The notes: generated by a model not told the origin, from the letters alone. Counted from the first letter of the stretch, positions 1-5,117 are shown. The stretch: 5,193 nucleotides of DNA from Actinomycetota bacterium (GCA_018399435.1 JAGYOJ010000118.1:1-5193), one strand, 5' to 3'. Program-made: numbers and translations.

Positions 1-1
1 A

Positions 2-556
2 AACAAACTTCCTACAATTTTAGGGCCTGAAGAGGCTCAAAAACTGCTAAAACAACCTAACAGGCGCTACCCAACCGGGCTAAGAAACAAAGCAATAATA
101 TCGTTGATGCTCCACTGCGGACTCCGCCTTTCAGAAGTAATAAATTTAAAACCAGGAAATATAAATTTAACTAAAGGGAAACTCCGGATAAAAAAAGGCA
201 AAGGCGGAAAAGACAGGGATCTTGCAATCCCAGAATACCTGGTAACCTTACTTGAAGCCTGGAGAGGTAAAAGACCAAAAAGCCCGCACTTTTTCTCAAC
301 CTTAAAAGGCAAAAAACTCCTCCCCCGCTACATTCAACAAATGGTTAAAAGATACGCCCAGAAAGCTGGAATAGAAAAGGACATCTCCCCCCACAATCTT
401 CGCCATACATATGCAACCCACTACTACCGCCAAACCAAAGACATAGAAACATTAAGAAGGATTTTAGGACATTCAGATATTAGCACTACAACTATATACA
501 TTACTCTTGCTAATATAGATGTTGAAAATGGAATGAAGTCATTTAGGGGGTATTAA
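2..556 (+). CDS. Tyrosine recombinase (XerC/XerD-like), C-terminal catalytic domain, 5' truncated by window edge
   Basis: The frame is open from base 2, giving 184 residues and no N-terminal core-binding domain; that part lies outside the window. The first residues (NKLPTILGPEEAQKLL) match the linker and first helix of the catalytic domain of Xer proteins. All catalytic positions are visible in window numbering: Arg42 in CGLRLSE, Lys67 in the GKGGKDR hairpin, His131 and Arg134 in HNLRHTYA, His157 in LGHSD and nucleophile Tyr166 in TTIYITL. The domain therefore looks intact. Family enzymes cut and rejoin DNA through a 3'-phosphotyrosine. On a plasmid the usual role is resolving multimers, while on an integrative element it is insertion or excision; the sequence does not decide between them. 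TTG at 104 and ATG at 107 are internal codons, not starts. The gene converges on the RES toxin with 8 bases between stop codons. Confidence 0.93.
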   Translation, partial: NKLPTILGPEEAQKLLKQPNRRYPTGLRNKAIISLMLHCGLRLSEVINLKPGNINLTKGKLRIKKGKGGKDRDLAIPEYLVTLLEAWRGKRPKSPHFFSTLKGKKLLPRYIQQMVKRYAQKAGIEKDISPHNLRHTYATHYYRQTKDIETLRRILGHSDISTTTIYITLANIDVENGMKSFRGY

Positions 557-564
557 TGTATCAC

Positions 565-1077
565 TTATCTGTTTAATATTTTAACATAACTGGTTTTACC
601 CAAATTCTCTGTAAATATAATAATATTATTTCCTGCCCGTGATGCAGACTTTACTATAATGCCTTCAAACCCCATTTCAAAAGCACATTTTGCAAGCTCG
701 TTTGGCAACTTGATTTCTTTAGGGTTTTCTATACTTCCGGACAATAGCTCTTCTTCGGTAACCCCTAAAATCTTTAAATTTTCTTCCCTTGATAAATCGA
801 GTAGCTTATCGGCCTTAACTGTTAATTTATGTATATCAAATAATTTAATTACTTCATCATCTTCAACTTTCCTTTTTAACTCTTCTACGCATACCTCTTT
901 GGTTTCACTTGCATAAAGAGCCCTAAATTCTCCTTTTTTGTGCCACCTGCCAGATACCTTTAAATTGCCATCTGTGCTGAGTGGATCTTTAAAATCTTTA
1001 AATAAAGCCCTGTAGGAAACACGGTTAATTTTAGATGGGGTTATTTTTTGAAGTTTTGCTCTAAAATAATTCTCCAA
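565..1077 (-). CDS. RES-domain toxin of a type II RES/Xre toxin-antitoxin pair
   Basis: This 170-residue protein carries the RES family signature from end to end: YRA with Arg23, VSGRWHKKG at 41-49, ALYAS at 53-57, Glu66 nine residues after that Ser, PNELAKCAFEMGF at 125-137, and IIVKSASRAGNNIIIF at 140-155 with Ser144. Arg23, Glu66 and Ser144 are the likely Arg-Glu-Ser active-site set. Characterised RES toxins (MbcT, Res, ParT) attack NAD+ or use it as substrate and stop growth unless bound by the Xre antitoxin. The toxin follows the antitoxin with 21 bases between them, the usual order. The start is odd: the only standard start codon in the open frame is TTG at 1077, after a stop at 1086-1084. 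No good ribosome binding site precedes it, and a GGAG lies just inside the frame. Translation may depend on coupling to the antitoxin. About 20 residues precede the YR motif, somewhat more than usual. Confidence 0.9.
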   Translation of the reverse strand: MENYFRAKLQKITPSKINRVSYRALFKDFKDPLSTDGNLKVSGRWHKKGEFRALYASETKEVCVEELKRKVEDDEVIKLFDIHKLTVKADKLLDLSREENLKILGVTEEELLSGSIENPKEIKLPNELAKCAFEMGFEGIIVKSASRAGNNIIIFTENLGKTSYVKILNR

Positions 1078-1098
1078 TATAGTTTATGGTATTATTAA

Positions 1099-1458
1099 TT
1101 AGCTAGCTACCCCTAATTTAAACCCTTTTAACAGGTCAATAATTTGTTCTATTCCTTCTTCTTCAGAGGAAGCGCTTAAAATATGTTTTATCGGAGATAT
1201 CCCATTAAGTGCTTTGTTTGGCTTATTCAGCCAATCATTTATTTTAGATTCGTTCCTGCCAAATATTTCTATAAGGATTTCGCATAACTCGTCAACTTTA
1301 TCTAAAACCTTTCTGGATCTGTCTCGTGGTTTTATTTTTTGCTTTTCTAACCTATATATGTGCCGTTCGCTAATGCCGGTTACCATAGCAAAAGTCCTTC
1401 TTGTGCATCCCAATATATCTATTTGATTCTTTATGGTTTTTGGGCTTGTTGTAAACAT
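1099..1458 (-). CDS. Xre-family antitoxin with DUF2384/MbcA-type toxin-binding domain
   Basis: A 119-residue antitoxin and the partner of the RES toxin downstream. Residues about 17-39 (from GCTRR through GISERHIYRLEK) form the helix-turn-helix. Residues about 58-116 form the antitoxin/toxin-binding domain, with its hallmarks FGRNESKINDWLNKPNKAL at 66-84, then G86, P89 and a closing LLKGFKLG. In the family this domain blocks the NAD+ site of the RES toxin while the HTH represses the operon. I place the start at ATG 1458: GGAGG lies 5 bases upstream, whereas the TTG at 1470 overlaps that GGAGG and would add only four residues. A consensus promoter and an 18-bp palindrome lie immediately upstream, so autorepression is likely. 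Family assignment is strong. Confidence 0.9.
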   Translation of the reverse strand: MFTTSPKTIKNQIDILGCTRRTFAMVTGISERHIYRLEKQKIKPRDRSRKVLDKVDELCEILIEIFGRNESKINDWLNKPNKALNGISPIKHILSASSEEEGIEQIIDLLKGFKLGVAS

Positions 1459-1488
1459 AATTGCCTCCAAAAAATCTAATTTAGTACC

Positions 1489-1506
1489 ATAATGTCATGA
1501 CATTAT
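1489..1506. promoter_or_regulatory. 18-bp perfect palindrome, probable operator of the RES/Xre operon
   Basis: ATAATGTCA is followed directly by its exact complement TGACATTAT. The palindrome overlaps the last two bases of the -10 box and covers the expected transcription start near 1498 of the xre promoter. The position and twofold symmetry are what a dimeric Xre repressor would need for autoregulation. I see no second copy in the window. Confidence 0.8.
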
Positions 1507-1533
1507 TTTAGAATATCTAAATTTGCCTGTCAA
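1505..1533 (-). promoter_or_regulatory. Sigma-70 promoter for the xre-RES operon
   Basis: On the minus strand a perfect -35 box TTGACA (1533-1528) is followed after exactly 17 bases by TAAAAT (1510-1505), one base from the -10 consensus TATAAT. The predicted start near 1498 leaves about 40 bases of leader before the antitoxin ATG. The spacer contains a small symmetric element, TAGAATATCTA (1509-1519), that could be a second operator half. This is the clearest promoter in the window. Confidence 0.82.
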
Positions 1534-1640
1534 TTTTTTTAAAAACCTTGCTATTTTTGCTTGCCGCTAATATCACTAAGTGAAGTTAAATAAAATTAAT
1601 ATTGCAATTTACTTAAAATAGGAATATATTAAAATTAACC

Positions 1641-1658
1641 TATAATAAGATATTATTA
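1641..1658 (+). promoter_or_regulatory. Possible parA promoter -10 box overlapping an imperfect palindrome
   Basis: TATAAT at 1641-1646 matches the -10 consensus and sits 39 bases before the parA start. No convincing -35 box lies 16-18 bases upstream. Overlapping it, TAATAAGATATTATTA (1643-1658) matches its own reverse complement at 14 of 16 positions and could be an operator or centromere half-site for the partition proteins. The whole 1534-1684 stretch is very AT-rich, so both signals could arise by chance. Confidence 0.35.
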
Positions 1659-1684
1659 AAATATACATAAGGAATACATACATT

Positions 1685-2479
1685 ATGCATAAGATAGGTA
1701 TAATAAATCACAAAGGCGGTGTTGGCAAAAGCACTTTAACGGGCAATTTGGGGGCCTTCCTAAATAAGAGTAAAAAGAAAGTTATACTAATAGACATGGA
1801 CCCGCAGGCAAGCCTTACAATGTCTCTGGGCTTTAAACCAGACAACATAGATAAAAATATTGCTGAAATGATGACTAATATAATTGAAAATAAGCCCTTT
1901 GACATTAGAGATTACATCCTAAGAAATGAAGAAGATATTTTACTTATACCTTCCGGACAAGAGCTTACAAAAATTGAATTACTGCTTCATCAGGAAATAG
2001 GCCGGGAATATATTTTAAAAAAAGCCCTAAAGCAATTAAATGATTTTAGCTTTGATTTTATATTAGTAGACCCCCCGCCATTTATAAGTTTAATTACAGT
2101 AAATATTTTAAGCTATGTTGAGCAAGCCCTAATTCCAATAAGCCCGGATTTTTTATCTTATAAGGCTTTTGATATTTTATCAGATAGCCTAAATAACATT
2201 AGAAATAAAACCAACAGCCAATTAGAAATTATAGGGATAGTTTTTAATTTTGCAGACCTTAGGACCTTCCACGCAAAAGATGTAATGGATATAACAAAAA
2301 AAACCCTGGGAGATGATATTTATATTTTTAAATCAATTATAAGGGCCCATACAGGAATTAAAGAAGCCCAGATAAAAGGCCAAAGTATTTTAACCTATGA
2401 TCCTAAAAGCATAGGATCTAAAGACTATGAGAATTTTGTAAATGAATTTCTGGAGGTGGTAAATAGTGGTAAAGAATAA
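1685..2479 (+). CDS. parA: ParA/Soj-type partition ATPase
   Basis: This 264-residue ATPase of the ParA/MinD superfamily begins directly with its nucleotide-binding core: deviant Walker A KGGVGKST at 10-17 with signature Lys10 and Lys15, the A' motif LIDMDPQASLT at 35-45, and Walker B FILVDPPP at 125-132 with Asp129. The C-terminal part has the usual GIKEAQIKGQSILTYDP segment. There is no N-terminal HTH extension, so it is of the short Soj/ParA type rather than the P1 type, and any operon repression would fall to the partner. Such proteins bind the nucleoid non-specifically with ATP and move plasmid copies by interacting with a centromere-bound partner. The start at ATG 1685 puts Walker A at the usual distance; the ribosome site is weak (AAGGA about 12 bases upstream). 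The 3' end overlaps the next gene by 14 bases, indicating an operon. Confidence 0.93.
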   Translation: MHKIGIINHKGGVGKSTLTGNLGAFLNKSKKKVILIDMDPQASLTMSLGFKPDNIDKNIAEMMTNIIENKPFDIRDYILRNEEDILLIPSGQELTKIELLLHQEIGREYILKKALKQLNDFSFDFILVDPPPFISLITVNILSYVEQALIPISPDFLSYKAFDILSDSLNNIRNKTNSQLEIIGIVFNFADLRTFHAKDVMDITKKTLGDDIYIFKSIIRAHTGIKEAQIKGQSILTYDPKSIGSKDYENFVNEFLEVVNSGKE

Positions 2480-2738
2480 AATGGGAGATGTTTACGATGG
2501 TATGTTGGGTAGCAAAAAAAAGCCTGAAACTAAAGAAAAAACAAAACCCAAAAAAGACGATGATTCTTTTGTAAGGGTAAATTACTTTATAGCTAAAAGC
2601 CAAAAGGAAAAATTAAAGGAATATACAAAAAAGATTGCACCACCCCATATTAAAGTATCCCAAAGTGAACTAATAAGATATATGATAGAAAATCTTGATC
2701 TAGAAGAAGCCAAGAAAAATTTTTTTAGAATAGATTAA
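2466..2738 (+). CDS. Small ribbon-helix-helix-like protein, probable centromere-binding partner of ParA
   Basis: A 90-residue basic protein. Residues 1-33 are charged and probably disordered (KKKPETKEKTKPKKDDD). Residues about 34-79 fit a ribbon-helix-helix fold: strand SFVRVNYFI, helix KSQKEKLKEYTKKI, then VSQSELIRYMIENLDLEE. The translation start is GTG 2466, since GGAGGT at 2452-2457 lies 8 bases upstream; the alternative ATG at 2481 has no ribosome site. This makes the gene overlap parA by 14 bases, so the two are translationally linked. Short Soj-type ParA proteins commonly pair with RHH adaptors having a flexible N-terminal arm that stimulates the ATPase; that role is inferred from position and shape, not from a named family match. 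It may also repress the par operon. Confidence 0.75.
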   Translation: MVKNKMGDVYDGMLGSKKKPETKEKTKPKKDDDSFVRVNYFIAKSQKEKLKEYTKKIAPPHIKVSQSELIRYMIENLDLEEAKKNFFRID

Positions 2739-2765
2739 AAAAACAAACTATTAAAAGGGGTAAAA

Positions 2766-2879
2766 ACGAGTAATATAATAAAATTTCCTAATGCTAAAAA
2801 CCTAACACCAAAAGAGATAGGGGAAGGGAATAATGGCAAAAGAACAAAAAATTATATATATCCCAAAAGAAATTCATGA
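2766..2879 (+). CDS. Possible 37-residue ORF with an ACG start, or 5' part of a frameshifted gene
   Basis: The frame reads SNIIKFPNAKNLTPKEIGEG after an ACG codon at 2766-2768. The N-terminus resembles a genuine one (MSNIIKFP type), and AAAGGGG lies 5 bases upstream, at the right spacing for this codon. It is therefore either a rare ACG start or an ATG changed by one transition. The frame continues to TGA at 2877-2879, overlapping the next ORF by 47 bases in another frame. No function can be assigned. Seen: ribosome site and open frame. Inferred: coding status. Confidence 0.35.
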   Translation, partial: TSNIIKFPNAKNLTPKEIGEGNNGKRTKNYIYPKRNS

Positions 2880-2994
2880 TCTAATGGGTCCGGTTAATAT
2901 GTCATATAGCCAAATGGTAAACATAATAACCTTATTATCATTAACTCAGGACAACAGGGACCATATTTCAAAAACAGGGAAAGTTGAAACATAA
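2833..2994 (+). CDS. Small 53-residue protein, possible second ribbon-helix-helix regulator
   Basis: ATG at 2833 is preceded by a purine-rich GGGGAAGGGA. The product begins MAKEQKIIYIPKEIHDLMGP and continues with MSYSQMVNIITLLSLTQ. This reads as a beta strand, a short helix and an amphipathic helix, the order of a small RHH DNA-binding protein, but I do not recognise a family. It lies in the par-rep cluster, where small regulators of copy number or of rep expression are common. The frame ends at TAA 2992-2994, yet the same frame then stays open and coding-like up to the rep start, so the protein may be the front part of a longer, interrupted gene. Confidence 0.5.
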   Translation: MAKEQKIIYIPKEIHDLMGPVNMSYSQMVNIITLLSLTQDNRDHISKTGKVET

Positions 2995-3108
2995 TTTACA
3001 ATTGAAGAATATGCTAAAAGAAGAGACCAAATAAATAATGGTGAACACCTTATGAGTATAGTTGATGAAAGCGGCCATAAATTAACAGAAAAAGAATTGG
3101 GGGAATAA
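2995..3108 (+). pseudogene. In-frame continuation of the preceding ORF up to rep (37 codons after a TAA)
   Basis: After TAA 2992-2994 the same frame continues for 37 sense codons, beginning FTIEEYAKRRDQINNGEHL and ending KLTEKELGE. The composition is that of a soluble charged protein like its neighbours. Its stop codon TAA 3106-3108 shares one base with the rep ATG (TAATG), the classical arrangement of a translationally coupled upstream gene. Only one internal ATG (3052) is available, which would give just 18 residues. The simplest reading is the 3' end of a gene broken by one nonsense change; readthrough or a sequencing error are alternatives. Confidence 0.45.
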
Positions 3109-4466
3109 TGAATAAAAAGAAAGATATTAAGTCAGCTTTTATAGGAAATACAAAAAACTGGTTGTTTATGCGATACAATAATGGCGGAGCTCCCCAGGCC
3201 CCAAAAAAAGATAAGCAGTTTAGAAAGTTTTTAAAATCAGAAAGCAAAAAAAGGCAGAAAAGCCCAGAAGAATTAATTGATTATTTCTTAGCACACAAGG
3301 ATGAGTTTCACCGTTTATATAGAAAGATCGATTTTAAAGATAGTATATCCATTAAAGAAAAAATCGAAGAAAGCTTAATCAAGGTTTCAATACATAGCCA
3401 AGAGCAAAAATTTGGCAAGCCCCCCAAATCGGCCCAGCTTTCAATATTTGATCAGTTACAAGATAAAAACATAGTAAAACAGGCTATGGCTTTAGATATT
3501 GATGTTGTTGGTTGGGATTTAACCAGGGCAGAGGACCAGGCAGTTTTTGCAATCCAAAAAATTTATAGCAATTATAATTATACCGGCAATATTGGCAATG
3601 GTAACACGCTTGTTTTTACCCCGGCTGAATTTTATAAAAATTATGGGGTTAAAAAATTCATATCTTCTAATGGTAAGGAAATGTATAGTGGTGCGGGGAA
3701 AGAACAGGCCCTTCAAGCCTTATTCGGATTAAGTAAAAAACAATGCATTATTGCTTTTAATGAATTAGATCTAAAAACAACCAAGAAAAAAGGGGAACAG
3801 ATATTTAATCGAATTGAAACCATTTCTTCAATAATTCCGGAAATGAGTTTTTTATATATTGGTTTAGACGGGAAAGAAATAGAAGAATTTGAAATCGGCA
3901 AAAGAAGCACTAAAAGATTAAAAGGTATTAAGATCGTTCCTTCAAAAGTTTTACTTAGCCAGATAGGCAATTATTACGCTTTACTGCCAACTAACCTTTA
4001 TACAGAAATTAAGGATAGGCTTCCAAAAGTTAAAAACAAACATCTCCCTAACTTTATTCATTGGCTGGCAAAAGAAGTGGCAATAAAGAGAAGAAGGCAA
4101 ATGGGATCTACGGTTGAAATAAGCCTAAATAAACTTTCTTATATTTTGAGAATGGATAATTGGATAAAAGCAAACCGCAAAAGCTTAATAGAAAACCGTT
4201 TAAAGGATTGTTTTAAGTGGTCTAATACTCTGGGTTATTTAAAGGGTTATAAATTTAGAAAAGGCAAGAAGGGTCAAAAGATTGTAAATTTATATATGAA
4301 TCCAGAGAAGTTTAAGCCTTCTAAACAAATAAGAGAATTTATTGAATCCCAAGAAGAGGAAGGGGGGGAACCCCCAAAATATGGGGCAGTAAAAAACCCT
4401 AAAATGGTGAAAGCTAGTAGAGAAAAAATTAACAATATTTTAGGCTTTTTTAATAAAAATACCTAA
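3108..4466 (+). CDS. Putative iteron-binding plasmid replication initiator (Rep)
   Basis: A 452-residue basic protein whose gene is followed directly by iterons, which is the main reason for the call. Residues 1-50 are Lys/Arg-rich. Residues 132-255 (GWDLTRAEDQAVFAIQKIY, then TPAEFYKNYGVKKF) could form the first winged-helix domain. Residues about 310-400 (KHLPNFIHWLAKEVAIKRRR, ISLNKLSYILRM, then a beta hairpin with KFRKGKKGQKIVNLY) look like a second winged helix with basic DNA-contacting segments. That two-winged-helix plan is typical of Rep_3/RepA-type initiators, but the sequence is not close to any one I know by heart, and it is longer than most of that class. Lys/Glu-rich tails follow, with a G7/C5 tract encoding EEEGGEPP. 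The ATG overlaps the upstream stop by one base, with GGGGG 4 bases upstream. The last sense codon and stop lie inside iteron 1, so Rep binding there could feed back on the gene's 3' end. Confidence 0.7.
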   Translation: MNKKKDIKSAFIGNTKNWLFMRYNNGGAPQAPKKDKQFRKFLKSESKKRQKSPEELIDYFLAHKDEFHRLYRKIDFKDSISIKEKIEESLIKVSIHSQEQKFGKPPKSAQLSIFDQLQDKNIVKQAMALDIDVVGWDLTRAEDQAVFAIQKIYSNYNYTGNIGNGNTLVFTPAEFYKNYGVKKFISSNGKEMYSGAGKEQALQALFGLSKKQCIIAFNELDLKTTKKKGEQIFNRIETISSIIPEMSFLYIGLDGKEIEEFEIGKRSTKRLKGIKIVPSKVLLSQIGNYYALLPTNLYTEIKDRLPKVKNKHLPNFIHWLAKEVAIKRRRQMGSTVEISLNKLSYILRMDNWIKANRKSLIENRLKDCFKWSNTLGYLKGYKFRKGKKGQKIVNLYMNPEKFKPSKQIREFIESQEEEGGEPPKYGAVKNPKMVKASREKINNILGFFNKNT

Positions 4467-4542
4467 TCCCTGCAGTGAGTATACCTAATCCCTGCAGTGA
4501 GTATACCTAATCCCTGCAGTGAGTATACCTAATCCCTGCAGT
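4461..4542 (+). repeat. Four tandem 22-bp iterons
   Basis: Three identical 22-base units start at 4461, 4483 and 4505. Each is ACCTAATCCCTGCAGT followed by GAGTAT. A fourth starts at 4527 and keeps only the first 16 bases. Each unit contains the palindrome CTGCAG, and each unit junction forms a second palindrome, GTATAC. The 22-base spacing is about two helical turns, placing Rep monomers on one face. Length, exact identity, tandem layout and position after rep are those of plasmid iterons, so this is the probable origin and copy-control site. Unit 1 includes the last rep codon and its TAA. Confidence 0.9.
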
Positions 4543-4584
4543 AAAAGTTTTCAAAAAGTGCGTTTATAGTGGGGTTTTTATGCC

Positions 4585-4593
4585 TGTGGAAAA
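4585..4593 (-). promoter_or_regulatory. DnaA box
   Basis: TGTGGAAAA on the plus strand is TTTTCCACA on the minus strand, which fits the relaxed DnaA-box consensus TTWTNCACA completely and the strict TTATNCACA at all but one base. It lies 43 bases after the last iteron, the usual neighbourhood for a host DnaA site in an iteron origin. Confidence 0.6.
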
Positions 4594-4596
4594 CCG

Positions 4597-4617
4597 CTAA
4601 TATTCTTCTAATATTCT
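4597..4617 (+). repeat. Tandem TA-rich repeat, candidate DNA-unwinding element
   Basis: CTAATATTCT occurs at 4597-4606 and again at 4608-4617, an 11-base period. A degenerate copy, CTAATATTTTTCT, lies near 4807. AT-rich direct repeats with about one helical turn spacing beside a DnaA box are typical of the melting region of replication origins. The role is inferred from position. Confidence 0.5.
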
Positions 4618-4702
4618 ATAAAGATATAATAAGGATGTTTTTTTAATTTTAAGAAAAGAAAGACATTGTTTTTTTAATAAGCCCCCAGGCTCTATTTAAT
4701 TT

Positions 4703-4878
4703 ATAACTACTTTAAGAAAATGCTATGAAAAAGTTGTTTAATGGTTAAGTTTTACTTAACCCAGATAACAAAACAAAAATCTTTTATCACCCATCGTTCT
4801 TTCTTTCTAATATTTTTCTAACAAGATAATTTGTACAAGGCCTTTAAAAGATAACTATTACTGTTAAGAAAATGTTAT
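4703..4878 (+). repeat. Imperfect direct repeat flanking the right part of the origin region
   Basis: ATAACTA followed by TTAAGAAAATGCTAT (4703-4709 and 4712-4726) recurs as ATAACTA followed by TTAAGAAAATGTTAT (4851-4857 and 4864-4878). The second blocks match at 14 of 15 bases. The copies are about 150 bases apart and differ by a few bases in the spacer. They could be protein sites or the footprint of a small duplication or insertion. Confidence 0.4.
4743..4761. other. Perfect hairpin, 8-bp arms and 3-base loop
   Basis: GGTTAAGT, loop TTT, ACTTAACC. No U-tract follows on the plus strand, so it is not a standard terminator. It lies in the gene-free origin region, where hairpins can act as primase, partition or recombination sites; the sequence does not say which. 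Confidence 0.5.
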
Positions 4879-4879
4879 C
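4850..4879 (-). terminator. Weak inverted repeat at the 3' end of the DUF2283 gene
   Basis: On the minus strand GATAACATT begins within the stop codon and pairs, with one bulged base, to AATAGTTATC. TTTT follows. The stem is AT-rich and the loop about 11 bases, so it is at best a weak terminator. It overlaps the right-hand copy of the direct repeat in this region. Confidence 0.25.
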
Positions 4880-5117
4880 ATACTTTTAGTTTTCTTTTGC
4901 TAGCGTTAATGACGGTAATGCCTATTACCTTACCTTCTTCATACCTTATAATTATATCATCTTCAGTCAGCACGCTGTTGTCTGCATGGCTTGGTTTTTT
5001 AAAATTAAGGTATAAAACATCTGCTTTCTCGTCATAGGTATACCACATGTTTTTATAGGGAATATCCAAAAGTTGCGGAATTATATTAATAACCTTTTTT
5101 AGTTCGGCTACGGCCAT
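4878..5117 (-). CDS. DUF2283 family small protein
   Basis: This 79-residue protein has the DUF2283 signature: MWYTYDEKADVLYLNF at about 24-39, where YDeeADvLY is the hallmark, then LTEDDIIIRYEEGKVIGITVINAS at 50-73. An N-terminal helical segment (AVAELKKVINIIPQLLDIP) precedes it, as in the longer members of the family. The biochemical role of DUF2283 is not established. Such genes often follow a small gene whose product resembles a nuclease-like toxin, which suggests an antitoxin-like role, but that is inference. ATG 5117 has AAAGGAG ending 9 bases upstream. The gene overlaps its upstream neighbour by 10 bases (TAG at 5110-5108), so the two form one operon. The stop is TGA. Confidence 0.88.
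   Translation of the reverse strand: MAVAELKKVINIIPQLLDIPYKNMWYTYDEKADVLYLNFKKPSHADNSVLTEDDIIIRYEEGKVIGITVINASKRKLKV

Larger units (their letters stand above)
4543..4877. other. AT-rich origin region without genes
   Basis: These 335 bases carry no convincing reading frame on either strand. After the iterons they hold a DnaA-box match, an 11-bp-spaced TA-rich repeat, long T runs (around 4639 and 4670), a perfect hairpin at 4743-4761 and a distant direct repeat (4703-4726 and 4851-4878). The order iterons, DnaA box, AT-rich repeats fits an iteron plasmid origin whose unwinding would start in the AT-rich part. No clear rho-independent terminator for rep is visible. Confidence 0.65.

Noticed and set aside
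659..916. 85-codon plus-strand ORF opposite the RES gene
   Set aside because: It lies wholly antisense to a well-supported family gene, is Ser-rich low-complexity, and has no ribosome site.
1602..1607. TTGCAA as a -35 box for parA
   Set aside because: It is 33 bases from the TATAAT at 1641, far beyond the usual 16-18.
2418..2603. 61-codon minus-strand ORF across the parA/partner junction
   Set aside because: It is antisense to two genes whose motifs and ribosome site are clear, and its product looks like random hydrophobic and aromatic residues.
2992..2994. TAA as a reassigned sense codon
   Set aside because: The recombinase, RES, Xre, ParA, partner and Rep genes all end at TAA at family-appropriate positions.
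4461..4542. CRISPR array
   Set aside because: The repeats are directly tandem with no unique spacers.
4680..4691. AGCC-CCCA-GGCT as a terminator for rep
   Set aside because: The stem is only 4 bp and no T run follows on either strand in the right position.
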